DNA of 64,000 bases from Sphingobacterium sp. BN32 (GTDB lineage Bacteria; Bacteroidota; Bacteroidia; Sphingobacteriales; Sphingobacteriaceae). This document shows positions 1-9,532 of this stretch, piece after piece; position 1 is the first letter of the stretch, and each line of letters opens with the position of its first letter. The position numbers were made by a program, and so were the translations under genes. Below the pieces are notes generated by a model, which worked only from the letters and a program-made list of their open reading frames with translations, was not told the origin of the DNA and searched no databases. Location of the stretch: assembly GCF_030503615.1 (NCBI RefSeq), contig NZ_CP129963.1:2604001-2668000 (forward strand), given 5' to 3'.

Positions 1-1
1 T

Positions 2-340
2 TTCTATACGATTCTAGCGCCTAGCCTTGGCGTAGAAAAGTACCCCGTAATTGCCTACATTATCGTTATTGCATTAATGGGGTTCTTTTCCTACACGAGG
101 AAGCAGCAAACCAATACAAGCAGCTTCTTGTTGATATTCCTTGGTGCATTACTGTTCATTATCTCCGATTCTATACTTGCTGCCAACAAATTTGTCGCTT
201 ATATCGCCAACTCTGGTCTGATGATTATGTGCACCTATATGCTTGCCCAATATGCCATTACTTTAGGCAGCGTTTTGGATAATCAGAAGGACAAACAGAC
301 ATCTTACACAAACGCTCGTCGCAACATCTCACATCGCTAG
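2..340 (+). CDS. Lysoplasmalogenase (YhhN/TMEM86 family), C-terminal part
   Basis: The reading frame is open from the left edge, so the gene starts outside the window; an internal ATG at 77 is unlikely to be the true start. The visible 112 residues are mostly hydrophobic, with about three membrane segments. The stretch GALLFIISDSILAANKF and the later YMLAQYAITLG resemble the conserved C-terminal part of the YhhN family, multi-pass inner-membrane enzymes; characterised members cleave the vinyl-ether bond of lysoplasmalogen. The hydrophilic tail after TLGSVLDNQ looks like a normal C-terminus. The next gene is convergent and ends 22 bases downstream. The family call rests on a partial sequence; the substrate here is unknown. 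Confidence 0.6.
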   Translation, partial: FYTILAPSLGVEKYPVIAYIIVIALMGFFSYTRKQQTNTSSFLLIFLGALLFIISDSILAANKFVAYIANSGLMIMCTYMLAQYAITLGSVLDNQKDKQTSYTNARRNISHR

Positions 341-361
341 CAAAAGGCTTCAAATACTCAA

Positions 362-1516
362 CTACTCTTCACCCTCTGTATTCTTTAGCTTCATCAACAG
401 TGTATATGCATTCTTAATCACAATATTCTTCCCTATTAATTCAGCAGCATTCTTCACTTGCACATACCCATTTTCTTCAAGACCGATTTCAACAGGAACA
501 AGACGATAAGCTAGTTTCGATTCCTGAACAAACAGATAGTTCTTACCCTCAAAATTTACAACGCTCTCCTCGGGTACCGCATCTTCAAAAGATGTTGAAA
601 CGGCAATTTCAGCATTCATATAAGTACCAGGAACTAGTCTCTTGTCGCTAGCATTCAATGCGCATTGAACCATGGCCATCCCCTGTTCATCGATACTTCT
701 ACTGACTAGTTGTATAGTTCCGTCATAGCGCTTATCCGGCTCGCTATTGCTGTAAGCCGATAGACGCTGTCCAATCGTGAGCTTCTGCAAGTCCTTCTCG
801 AACACAGATAAGTTCAGGTAAACCCGATCCGGATTTACCAACTCAAATAGCACGTCGGAGGCTGCCACGTATTTGCCAATATTCACATTGATCTTACTCA
901 CATAACCGCTTATGCTGCTGTAAAGTGGCGCACTCTTACTGATTCGATCAGCAGTAACCTGTGCAGGATTGATGTTGACCAAACGTAAAGACTGTGCAAT
1001 TGCATTCATTTGTATCTGTTGATTATCCATCTCAGCCTTTGCCAATTGCATTACCTTGTCACTGCTTGCCTTCGATTCATTTAGGGTCTTTTGTCTGTTA
1101 AAGTCGAGCTCGGCAAATTGATATTTGGACTTGGCAGTCAAATAATCCTGTTGAAGCTTAATGAATTCCGGGTTTTCGATAATTGCGATTACTTGTCCTT
1201 TCGAAACAGGTTTACCCGCAATGAGGTCTGTATTTTTCAGGTAGCCCCCCAATGCCGCGCTGACAGACTGCATATTCTGAGGCGGAACATCAATTTTTCC
1301 GTTGATGCGCAGTATCTGCGAAATAGATTGATTCGATATGCTCATCGTCTCTATCGCCGCATTCTTTAGCTGCGCGTCAGTCAATTTGACTAAACTTTCG
1401 TCTACAGCATCTTGTGTTATAGTTTGCTGATCTTTTGGTTCATTCGTTTGACAAGAAACCATGATAGTAAAAAAGAACATCAGCAAGGCTTTATAAATTG
1501 ATTCTATATATTTCAT
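362..1516 (-). CDS. RND efflux periplasmic adaptor (CusB/CzcB-like lipoprotein)
   Basis: 384-residue membrane-fusion protein linking an inner-membrane RND pump to an outer-membrane channel. The N-terminus is a lipoprotein signal with lipobox MVSC (Cys about residue 22). A split biotinyl-lipoyl-like fold flanks a helical hairpin: an AALGGYLKNTDLIAG-type strand near 90-105, a Gln/Lys-rich coiled-coil arm around 115-190, then the returning SGYVSKINVNIGKYV strand, a beta-barrel region, and a membrane-proximal C-terminal domain. The start lies 2 bases after the stop of the fused CzcA-type permease, so the two are translationally coupled. Partner and order suggest heavy-metal (Co/Zn/Cd class) export. 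No His-rich metal-binding tail is seen. Confidence 0.85.
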   Translation of the reverse strand: MKYIESIYKALLMFFFTIMVSCQTNEPKDQQTITQDAVDESLVKLTDAQLKNAAIETMSISNQSISQILRINGKIDVPPQNMQSVSAALGGYLKNTDLIAGKPVSKGQVIAIIENPEFIKLQQDYLTAKSKYQFAELDFNRQKTLNESKASSDKVMQLAKAEMDNQQIQMNAIAQSLRLVNINPAQVTADRISKSAPLYSSISGYVSKINVNIGKYVAASDVLFELVNPDRVYLNLSVFEKDLQKLTIGQRLSAYSNSEPDKRYDGTIQLVSRSIDEQGMAMVQCALNASDKRLVPGTYMNAEIAVSTSFEDAVPEESVVNFEGKNYLFVQESKLAYRLVPVEIGLEENGYVQVKNAAELIGKNIVIKNAYTLLMKLKNTEGEE

Positions 1517-1518
1517 TA

Positions 1519-4500
1519 TTATTGCTCTAGTTGTTGATATAATATTTGAATTGTATTTTCATTTAAGCGCCATAAGGCATCCACATATCCACTTTTCACC
1601 GCCACATATTGATTCAGCAGCAGCACAAATTCCAAATAATTGATTTCGCCGGATAAAAATTGTCGATTCGCCGTTTCTAAAATTAATTGGGCATTGCTTA
1701 AATCAATTTGCTCAAAACGAGTCACGATAGCTAGGTTATTATTATAAGATTGCACCAGACCCTCGCGTTGGATTTTTAAGCCCCGGTCCATCTGCTCGTA
1801 CTCATTCGTAGCAATTCGCTCGGCGACTTTTGCTGCTTGAATGCGCGCTTTTTGCCCGGAGGAAAAGACAGGCAGGGAGAAACCGATTTGAACGGATTGA
1901 AACTGAGGCGTCATACCATAATATTTACCATCGACGCCAATCCCCTTAAAACTGTTCAGATTATAGCCTAACTGCAGTTCCGGAAGTAACTTCATCCGTT
2001 CCGCATCTGTCTGTTTCGCACTCACAATCTGCTTTTGAGCTAAAACCTGTAGTACTGGGTGCAAAGAATCAATGCTGGAAAGCTGCAGCTTACGCTCTTT
2101 GTTGTCCGGCATGTAAACGATATCAGAATTTAACAGCCACTGCAATCGCGACTCCAAGGTCTTAATCGCTAACTTAACCTGCTCCTGTTGCACAAGAATA
2201 GCCGATTGCTGATTAATCGCTGTCGCACGCTCCAAAACATTCGACTCTCCGGATTGCTCCCGCAATATGGATTTCTGCAAGAAATCCGTATATAGCTTAT
2301 TGATTTCTTCTAAAATCAGTGCTTTCTCCGTCCAATATTGCAATTCATAATAGGTTAAGCTGACTTCCCGTTGCAATCCAAATGCGGTTAACTCTACTTG
2401 CAGCGCAGACTCCCTCCAATTTTCACGATAAAGATCTTTTAACTGCTTATATACCGTCGGAAATGCAAAACTTTGAGATGCAGAGAACTTCAGGTCCTTG
2501 TTCGAAGAATTGATTTGCCCGAATTCCGAACTGATTGATAATTGCGGGATATCTGCCGAAGAACTACGAATCAACGCTTTGGCATACTCCGATCTTAATT
2601 TGGAATTCTGCAATTGTCCATTGCTTTCGGATGCTATTTTTAAGGCTTGGTCCAAACTAATTGGCGTCTGTCCCTGCACATTAGTAAGAGATAATATCCC
2701 CAACAAAAGCATGACGATAGCTTTGTGATGACTCTTCAGCTTCCTCGATTTGAATCCCTTTCCCAGTGTCACAAAGAGCAGAGGCAAAACAAATAAAGTC
2801 AATAGCGTAGCAATTAACAGTCCTCCAATAACTACAGTGGCTAAAGGACGTTGAACTTCAGCACCAGCACCATTACTCAATGCCATCGGTATAAAGCCGA
2901 AGGAAGCTACAAATGCGGTCATCAACACAGGTCGCAGACGACTTTCTCCGCCATCAATGACAATGCGAACGATATTCTTTAATCCCTGTTTTCGAAGTCG
3001 ATTAAATTCTGAGATCAATACAATTCCATTCAATACTGCAACACCAAATAGCGCAATGAAACCTATGCCTGCGCTAATACTAAATGGCATCCCCCGAAGG
3101 GCCAATAGAAAGACACCTCCAATAATCGATAAAGGGATAGCCGTATAGATGAGTATACTTTCTCTAATCGATTTAAATGCCAGGAATAACAGGATAAAGA
3201 TCAAGGCTAAGGCTACAGGAACCGCGATCATCAAGCGTTGCTTCGCATGGTTTAAATTCTCGAATGACCCTCCATAGGTTATGGTATAACCCGGGGGAAG
3301 TTTGATATGCTGTTCTACTTTTGTTTTCAACTCTTCCACAATACTTTGCACATCTCGACCACTAATGTTAAAGCCGATGACGATACGACGCTGGGCATTC
3401 TCCCGTTGAATCTGATTCGGACCTTCCACGATATCGACGTTTGCCAATTGGGACAATGGAATTTGGACTCCTGCAGCCGTAGGAATCAACAGCTGCCGGA
3501 TCTGATTCAAATTCATACGATGCGCTGCATCCAGACGAACCACCATATCAAAGCGCTTCTCCCCTTCGAACAGCATCCCGGCTTGTTGCCCGGCAAATGC
3601 CGCGTTGACCACTCTATTCACCTCTGAAATTGATAAACCATACTGCGCAATGAGAGGACGGTTATATTTTACCACCACCTGCGATAAACCTGCAATCGGC
3701 TCGATATATAAATTCTGTGTCCCCGCTACGCTCTCCACCAACTTACCAACCTGCATCGCCTGCTCCGTTAATATTTCAAAGTCTTCACCAAAAATCTTGA
3801 GTACTACATCCTGACGCGCCCCTGTCATCAACTCGTTGAAACGCATCTGTACGGGATATTGAAAACCAACGGTAATACCGGGCACATCGGCTAATGCGGT
3901 AGACATCTTCTCGGCAAGGGCTGGAAAAGTCTTTGCTGAAACCCAATCCTTTTTGTCCTTCAAAATAACCATCATGTCCGATGCTTCCATGGGCATAGGG
4001 TCTGTAGGAACCTCTCCACTACCAATTTTGGTAACGACTTTTTCAACTTCAGGAAATCGAGTCAGTAGAATATGCGAGGCCTTCTGCGTGCTTTCAACCG
4101 TAGTCTGCAGATTACTGCCAGGTAGCACACGCGTATCGACAGCAAAGTCTCCTTCTTCTAGCGAAGGAATAAACTCCCCTCCCATCCGACTAAGTATGAA
4201 CAAGGCAGCGATAAATAACACCGTAACGATTGTGAAAACTGTCTTAGGAAATCTCAACACTTTCAACAAGCTCTTTAAGTAAATGCCTTCGAGTTTCTTC
4301 ATCATCCGATCCGAAAAGGAAGGCTTCAGACTGCGCTTGCGCAGAAGAATAGCACTCATCATCGGTATGTAGGTAAGCGAAAGTAGGAAGGCGCCAAATA
4401 ATGCAAATGCCACGGTCTCGGCCATTGGCTTGAACATCTTACCCTCAATACCCTGAAGCGTTAAAATAGGGAGATAAACAATTAGAATGATTAATTGCCC

Positions 4501-5859
4501 AAAAACCGCACTATTCATCATTCTTCCTGCCGATTCACTTACGACAGCATCCATTTCCTTTCCAGGAATCTTAAGCATATTACGATACTTCGGATGCAGC
4601 GTTAGTTGATGCATAACTGCCTCGACAATAATAACGGCTCCGTCTATGATCAACCCAAAGTCTAATGCCCCCAAACTCATCAAATTTCCACTCACCCCAA
4701 AAAGATTCATCATACAAACGGCGAAGAGCATCGCCAGCGGAATGACGGAAGCAACCAATAGGCCGGCTCGCAAGTTGCCAAGGAAGATTACCAGCACGAA
4801 AACAACAATTAACGCTCCTTCTAAAAGGTTCGTCTCTACAGTGCTGATCGCATTGTCTACCATCTTGGTGCGATCAAGAAAAGGCTCAAGAACAACCCCT
4901 TCGGGTAGCGTTTTTTGAATCTCAGCAACCTTTGCCTTTACCGCAGCGATGACCTCACTGCTATTCGCCCCTTTCAGCATCATAACCACAGCACCAGACA
5001 CTTCGCCCATATCGTTGTAAGTCATCGCTCCATAGCGCGTGGCATGCCCGATTTTTACCTCGGCTACATCTCGAAGAAAAAGCGGATTTTGACCCAAACG
5101 ACGGATAGCAATCTGCTCGATATCCGAAACTGAAGCCACCAAGCCCTCACTTCGGATATAGAGCACGGTAGGTCCTTTTTCAATATAGGCACCGCCAGTA
5201 TTCTGGTTATTATCATTTACCGCATTGAAGACATCATTGATGCTAATACCGAATGCATTTAATTTGTCCGTATTGACCGCAATCTCGTATTGTTTCAACT
5301 TACCGCCAAAACTGCTCACCTCAGCAACACCCTTCACTGAAAGCAGCTGCCGACGGATAATCCAATCTTGGATGGTTCGAAGCTCAGTCACATCATATTT
5401 CTGTTCATAGCCCTCTTTCGGACGAACCACATACTGAAAAATCTCGCCTAATCCCGTAGAGATAGGCCCCAACTCCGGCGTTCCTATTCCTTGCGGTATT
5501 TCCTGTTGTACCTTCTGCAAACGCTCAGCAACTTGCTGTCGCGCCCAGTAGATATCCACATCATCTTCAAATACAATAGTAACCAAGGATAGACCGAACC
5601 TGGAAAAACTGCGAATCTCTTTTCGGCCCGCAATATTGCTGTTCGCCTGCTCAATAGGAAATGTGATGAGACGTTCAATATCAGATGCACCGAAAGACGG
5701 CGCAACTGTAATAACTTGCACTTGGTTATTGGTAATATCAGGAACGGCGTCTATAGGCAACTTGGTTACCTGATAAGCACCGACTCCAATGAGCCCAAAA
5801 ACCAATAATGCTATGATGAGTTTATTCCGTATGGAGAACTCAATAATCTTTGTAAGCAT
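1519..5859 (-). CDS. CzcA/CusA-type heavy-metal RND permease fused to a TolC-like outer-membrane factor
   Basis: 1446 residues against about 1030-1050 for a usual CzcA. Residues 1 to about 1040 are a full RND permease: N-terminal helix, two large periplasmic loops (with an ERLITFPIE porter segment near 60) and 12 membrane helices. The TM4 motif DFGLIIDGAVIIVE fits the heavy-metal HME class (DFGxxxDGAVxxxE). From about 1043 there is a basic stretch, a hydrophobic segment ending in VQGQ that looks like an internal signal peptide, and then a TolC-type alpha-barrel domain to 1446. One gene thus supplies both pump and outer-membrane channel; cleavage at the internal signal would release the channel part. 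The adaptor follows 2 bases downstream. Permease-TolC fusions of this kind occur elsewhere in Bacteroidota. The substrate (metal) is inferred from the motif only. Confidence 0.88.
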   Translation of the reverse strand: MLTKIIEFSIRNKLIIALLVFGLIGVGAYQVTKLPIDAVPDITNNQVQVITVAPSFGASDIERLITFPIEQANSNIAGRKEIRSFSRFGLSLVTIVFEDDVDIYWARQQVAERLQKVQQEIPQGIGTPELGPISTGLGEIFQYVVRPKEGYEQKYDVTELRTIQDWIIRRQLLSVKGVAEVSSFGGKLKQYEIAVNTDKLNAFGISINDVFNAVNDNNQNTGGAYIEKGPTVLYIRSEGLVASVSDIEQIAIRRLGQNPLFLRDVAEVKIGHATRYGAMTYNDMGEVSGAVVMMLKGANSSEVIAAVKAKVAEIQKTLPEGVVLEPFLDRTKMVDNAISTVETNLLEGALIVVFVLVIFLGNLRAGLLVASVIPLAMLFAVCMMNLFGVSGNLMSLGALDFGLIIDGAVIIVEAVMHQLTLHPKYRNMLKIPGKEMDAVVSESAGRMMNSAVFGQLIILIVYLPILTLQGIEGKMFKPMAETVAFALFGAFLLSLTYIPMMSAILLRKRSLKPSFSDRMMKKLEGIYLKSLLKVLRFPKTVFTIVTVLFIAALFILSRMGGEFIPSLEEGDFAVDTRVLPGSNLQTTVESTQKASHILLTRFPEVEKVVTKIGSGEVPTDPMPMEASDMMVILKDKKDWVSAKTFPALAEKMSTALADVPGITVGFQYPVQMRFNELMTGARQDVVLKIFGEDFEILTEQAMQVGKLVESVAGTQNLYIEPIAGLSQVVVKYNRPLIAQYGLSISEVNRVVNAAFAGQQAGMLFEGEKRFDMVVRLDAAHRMNLNQIRQLLIPTAAGVQIPLSQLANVDIVEGPNQIQRENAQRRIVIGFNISGRDVQSIVEELKTKVEQHIKLPPGYTITYGGSFENLNHAKQRLMIAVPVALALIFILLFLAFKSIRESILIYTAIPLSIIGGVFLLALRGMPFSISAGIGFIALFGVAVLNGIVLISEFNRLRKQGLKNIVRIVIDGGESRLRPVLMTAFVASFGFIPMALSNGAGAEVQRPLATVVIGGLLIATLLTLFVLPLLFVTLGKGFKSRKLKSHHKAIVMLLLGILSLTNVQGQTPISLDQALKIASESNGQLQNSKLRSEYAKALIRSSSADIPQLSISSEFGQINSSNKDLKFSASQSFAFPTVYKQLKDLYRENWRESALQVELTAFGLQREVSLTYYELQYWTEKALILEEINKLYTDFLQKSILREQSGESNVLERATAINQQSAILVQQEQVKLAIKTLESRLQWLLNSDIVYMPDNKERKLQLSSIDSLHPVLQVLAQKQIVSAKQTDAERMKLLPELQLGYNLNSFKGIGVDGKYYGMTPQFQSVQIGFSLPVFSSGQKARIQAAKVAERIATNEYEQMDRGLKIQREGLVQSYNNNLAIVTRFEQIDLSNAQLILETANRQFLSGEINYLEFVLLLNQYVAVKSGYVDALWRLNENTIQILYQQLEQ

Positions 5860-6038
5860 AACTGATTATTTAATTAACCCTTTTATTAGAAGCAACTTTC
5901 AGGTAAGCATGGAGACTGCGATAGCAAGAAAGTTTTTGAAAGCCCGTAAAAAACAGACTGTTCAGTAAAATAAATCCACAGCAATGCCCTAACCACAACG
6001 GTCGCTACTCCAAAAGCATGTACTGGGCTATAAAAAGT

Positions 6039-6434
6039 TTAACTAATTCTTGGCGGCTGCCAAATGGTAGATAGGAAAGTTGAAACGGCTAATCGATCGT
6101 TTTGATAAGGTATTTTGATATCAGGAATCTCCTGATCGACTTTTATTGACTCGAGGAAGTATATGGTAGGTGAAACAAAAACAAAGTTTAATGTTAAAGA
6201 AGTGGCCATGAATGGCAATCTCTTGTCCTGATCATAATCATCATCATGGGGATGGTTGGCTAAGTGATCCTCCGCATAATGAATAGTCATAAATTCTGAA
6301 ATACTAAGCGTACCGTCAAGAGCTTTATGTTCCAAATAATGTTCGATCAGTACAGGTAGTTTCAACAACTGAAACAATTCCGTCGTTGAAAACACGTATA
6401 GTGATAAAAAAAATATGGAAAGCATTTTTCTCAT
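6039..6434 (-). CDS. Small exported His/Asp-rich protein next to metal efflux genes
   Basis: 131 residues from the chosen start, which begins MRKMLSIFFLSLYVFS, a good signal-peptide core; an ATG ten codons upstream would place a poor extension in front of it. The mature part contains HYLEHKALDG, then HYAEDHLANHPHDDDYDQD near residues 65-83, a cluster of His and Asp that could bind divalent metal. A second hydrophobic stretch follows (LTLNFVFVSPTIYF). I do not recognise a named family. It lies 180 bases upstream of the CzcA-type pump on the same strand and is probably the first gene of that operon, so a metal-handling or sensing role is a reasonable guess, not shown. Confidence 0.6.
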   Translation of the reverse strand: MRKMLSIFFLSLYVFSTTELFQLLKLPVLIEHYLEHKALDGTLSISEFMTIHYAEDHLANHPHDDDYDQDKRLPFMATSLTLNFVFVSPTIYFLESIKVDQEIPDIKIPYQNDRLAVSTFLSTIWQPPRIS

Positions 6435-6696
6435 TAACTCAAATTTAAGAATTATAAAACACATTGTTTAAAACAGAAAACAATTTATATCAAGTCAAAA
6501 TAAAAACCTTATGCCAAATTATATGCTCACCTAAACTGAAATTTCCAAAACTTCTGCAACGTTTTCGCGACAATATATAAAATACGTATAATCTGAAATT
6601 TTTGCCTATCTTGTCGGATAATTTCTAATTAATGCTTACACACCATTTATTTAGGAATTTAAATCTATTAACTATTTCTTCTAACGTTCGTACGAC

Positions 6697-8895
6697 ATGA
6701 TTATTGATGCCAAAAAATGCGAGGATGAGAAAATTCATCTTCTTGGACTTATTCAGCCTATCGGTTTTTTAGTCATTATTGATCGAGAACAGCGTATCTT
6801 GGCTCATAGCGACATCCCGGCGACCGCCCTATGCGTTTATAAGACCACTGAAATCGTCGGCAAAAGAGTACCCGACGTCATTGCTGATGAATGGCAGGAG
6901 TTAAATCTACAGTTGGATAGTGCACTAAAGCTTATTGAGAAACAGAACACCCTTCGATTCTCAGAAGAAATAGTATTAGGCGAGACCGCATTTTATATCT
7001 CTCTATATGGCGTGAATAATCTTTTCCATTTGGAATTCGAGCTCAAGCCCAACTATAAATCCGCTCAAAACCTATCCTTTAATAGTCATCTGAATACGCT
7101 ATCGCGTTCCACGGAAACCTTGTGGCAAGAACTTTCAAGAATTGTCAGCGAGCTTCTGCCCTACGACCGGATTATGGTCTATAAATTTAATGAAGACAGC
7201 AGCGGGATTGTTGTAGCAGAAACCGTGGCTGATGAAAAACTAGAGCGATACTTGGGGTTTAACTATCCCGAATTCGACATCCCTAAACAGGCTCGCGAGC
7301 TATACAGTAAAAACCATCTTCGATTTATCGTCGATGCGACAGCGGATCCTACCACATTGAAAACAGCAGAAAACAGAGAGTTTGACCTACAGCAAGTTGC
7401 TATTCGTTCGCTCTCCCCTATCCACCTACAATACTTGCAAAATGCAGGCTTCAAATCCAGCTTAAGTATCTCCATTATGGTGATGGGAAAACTATGGGGA
7501 TTAGTTTGCTGTCAACATCCCGAAGCGCTACATGTTGATCTGCAGCAGCGAAATCTGGCCTTAACAGCAACACATTACGCAGCAGCGCGCTTTCAGCACT
7601 TAAAAAATGAAGAGCGGCTGGAATATATAGAAGATGCCCTCAACCTGGAAATCAAGATTAAGGAGACGATTTTGTTGAAGAACAATGTTTATCAACAATT
7701 GAAAGTGTACAGCTCCGATCTGAACGAATTTATGAAGAGCGAAGGCTTTGCTTTGCTCCAGGATAACGATATATATACCTACGGTCTGACCCCGCCACGC
7801 TTGCAAATCGCTAAATTTGTTGAAGCACTCAGGAAGCATCGACCGAGTCTATATCTATCCAATCATCATCATGCTGATTCACTAGCCGGTGTAGATATTA
7901 GCTTTAAAGATTTTCCGGGGATTGCCTACCTACCTATCATAGGGCCGGCCGGGTTTCAACTTATCTGGTTTAGGCAGGAAATTGAAACCATAAAGAAATG
8001 GGCAGGAAAGCCAGAAAAGAATTATAGCTTTGACGAAAAATCAAACAGTACTGTCCCTTCACCTCGAACCTCATTCGATGTTTGGATGGAACAAGTAAAA
8101 GGTACCTCTGCAAAATGGACCTTTCGCGAGTCCTATTTTATCCAACGTTTGCGAGATCTGTTACAAGAAACGCTACTTAAAAAAGCATCGGAAATATCAA
8201 ACCTGAATGAGCAACTGATCGAGATGAATAATGCTTTAGACACTTATTCCTACACGATTAGTCATGACTTAAAAAATCCGCTATCGGCAATAAAACTCTC
8301 CGGCGAGTTCCTACGCAGTAAGGATAATGTGCCTGATCAAATGAGAAAACGCATGACAACCAACATTCTTGAAGGTGTGGAAACTATTGTCAACATGTTG
8401 GATAAGATTCATGAATTCACGAAAGCAAATGTCTTTAATTATGAACCGGAACTCATCAACACAGATAAGTTTATTGATGAGATCGTCACGCATAGCAAAG
8501 ACCGTTTCTCAACCGAAAGAACGACCGTTTTCTGTAAAAACTTGTTACCTGTTTATGGTGAAAAGACCTTGATCTATCAGCTCTTTCTCAATATTATCGG
8601 CAATGCGATCAAGTATTCTGCAAAATCGGAGCAGCCGCACGTAGAAATCCAATCCTACGTAGAAAATAACGGCGTAATGTATATCATTACAGACAACGGT
8701 ATCGGAATGGAAAAAGAAGAACTGGACTCGATCTACGAAATCTTTAAGCGCATGTCAAATTCAGCAGGATTTGACGGTTCTGGAGTAGGTATGGCGATCG
8801 TGAAGCGAATCGTCGATAAATTAGGCATCAAGATTTCCATTCAAAGTAACGTAGGCGTCGGTACTGAAGTGTATCTCTATTTCCCAAATCACTAG
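6697..8895 (+). CDS. bphP: Bacteriophytochrome sensor histidine kinase
   Basis: 732 residues with the canonical PAS-GAF-PHY photosensory core followed by a histidine kinase. The bilin-attachment Cys of bacterial phytochromes is present at residue 8 (KKCEDEKIHLLGLIQPIG). The GAF domain (about 135-305) has DIPKQAR, matching the DIPxQAR motif with Asp about 194, and RSLSPIHLQYLQN with the chromophore-contacting His. PHY spans about 315-490. The kinase part has the H-box YTISHDLKNPLSAI (His 523), N-box NIIGNAIKYS and G-boxes DNGIGME and GSGVGMAIV. It should bind biliverdin and sense red/far-red light in the cytoplasm. A heme oxygenase starts 26 bases downstream. No response regulator is adjacent, so the output partner is not known. 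Confidence 0.95.
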   Translation: MIIDAKKCEDEKIHLLGLIQPIGFLVIIDREQRILAHSDIPATALCVYKTTEIVGKRVPDVIADEWQELNLQLDSALKLIEKQNTLRFSEEIVLGETAFYISLYGVNNLFHLEFELKPNYKSAQNLSFNSHLNTLSRSTETLWQELSRIVSELLPYDRIMVYKFNEDSSGIVVAETVADEKLERYLGFNYPEFDIPKQARELYSKNHLRFIVDATADPTTLKTAENREFDLQQVAIRSLSPIHLQYLQNAGFKSSLSISIMVMGKLWGLVCCQHPEALHVDLQQRNLALTATHYAAARFQHLKNEERLEYIEDALNLEIKIKETILLKNNVYQQLKVYSSDLNEFMKSEGFALLQDNDIYTYGLTPPRLQIAKFVEALRKHRPSLYLSNHHHADSLAGVDISFKDFPGIAYLPIIGPAGFQLIWFRQEIETIKKWAGKPEKNYSFDEKSNSTVPSPRTSFDVWMEQVKGTSAKWTFRESYFIQRLRDLLQETLLKKASEISNLNEQLIEMNNALDTYSYTISHDLKNPLSAIKLSGEFLRSKDNVPDQMRKRMTTNILEGVETIVNMLDKIHEFTKANVFNYEPELINTDKFIDEIVTHSKDRFSTERTTVFCKNLLPVYGEKTLIYQLFLNIIGNAIKYSAKSEQPHVEIQSYVENNGVMYIITDNGIGMEKEELDSIYEIFKRMSNSAGFDGSGVGMAIVKRIVDKLGIKISIQSNVGVGTEVYLYFPNH

Positions 8896-8921
8896 ACATT
8901 ACATATCGAAAACAAAACATA

Positions 8922-9494
8922 ATGAGCCTTTCTGAACAACTCAAAGCGGAGACTTTAAATTCCCATAAACAAGTAGAAAAGCTTGTTATCGATCAAATAA
9001 AAAATATCAACAGCGAGGAAGATTACGCTGTATTATTAGAAAAATTCTATACGTTTTATCAAGGAGTAGAGGAATTAAGCTTTCCGTTTCTTGAAGCGAA
9101 CGAAACTGCCCAGAAGCTTTGCAACAAAAGATCCCCGACGATCCTGCAAGACTTTAAGGAATTACAGATAGAACAAGCCTTTAGCAAAGCGAGCGACAAC
9201 AACATGCCAGTTCCCCGCAACTATGCAGAAGCGCTGGTAGCACTGTATGTATTAGAAGGCTCGTCGCTGGGCGGTCCTTACATTGCTAAAATGCTTGAGA
9301 AAAAAGGCATACAACGCGGCCTTAACTTTTTCAAAGGCGATCAGGCTGACTTTATGAATCATTGGCAGCAATTTAAAAATTTACTCAATGATGTTCCGGA
9401 TACTGCAGACTACCAGCATCTTGTCAATTTCAGCAATGCCGTGTTTAGCGGATTCGGACAAATCTTAGACAAAGGTTATCAGCCCACGCAATAA
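8922..9494 (+). CDS. bphO: Heme oxygenase (biliverdin-producing)
   Basis: 190 residues, the usual size of bacterial heme oxygenases. The proximal heme ligand is visible as His 15 in TLNSHKQVEK, and the distal-helix motif appears as YVLEGSSLGGPYIAKML. The enzyme opens heme to biliverdin, CO and iron in the cytoplasm. It follows the bacteriophytochrome by 26 bases on the same strand, the typical bphO-bphP partnership (here in order P-O), so its main role is probably chromophore supply rather than iron acquisition. No heme uptake genes are nearby. Start chosen at the first ATG, giving the SLSEQLKAET N-terminus common in this family. Confidence 0.92.
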   Translation: MSLSEQLKAETLNSHKQVEKLVIDQIKNINSEEDYAVLLEKFYTFYQGVEELSFPFLEANETAQKLCNKRSPTILQDFKELQIEQAFSKASDNNMPVPRNYAEALVALYVLEGSSLGGPYIAKMLEKKGIQRGLNFFKGDQADFMNHWQQFKNLLNDVPDTADYQHLVNFSNAVFSGFGQILDKGYQPTQ

Positions 9495-9532
9495 AACGAC
9501 TAATGTTAAGCAAATATTAGGATAGTAAAAGC

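Noticed and set aside
2498..5410. Several plus-strand frames of 60-110 codons inside the metal RND gene
   Set aside because: They are shadows of a well-supported 1446-codon gene on the other strand.
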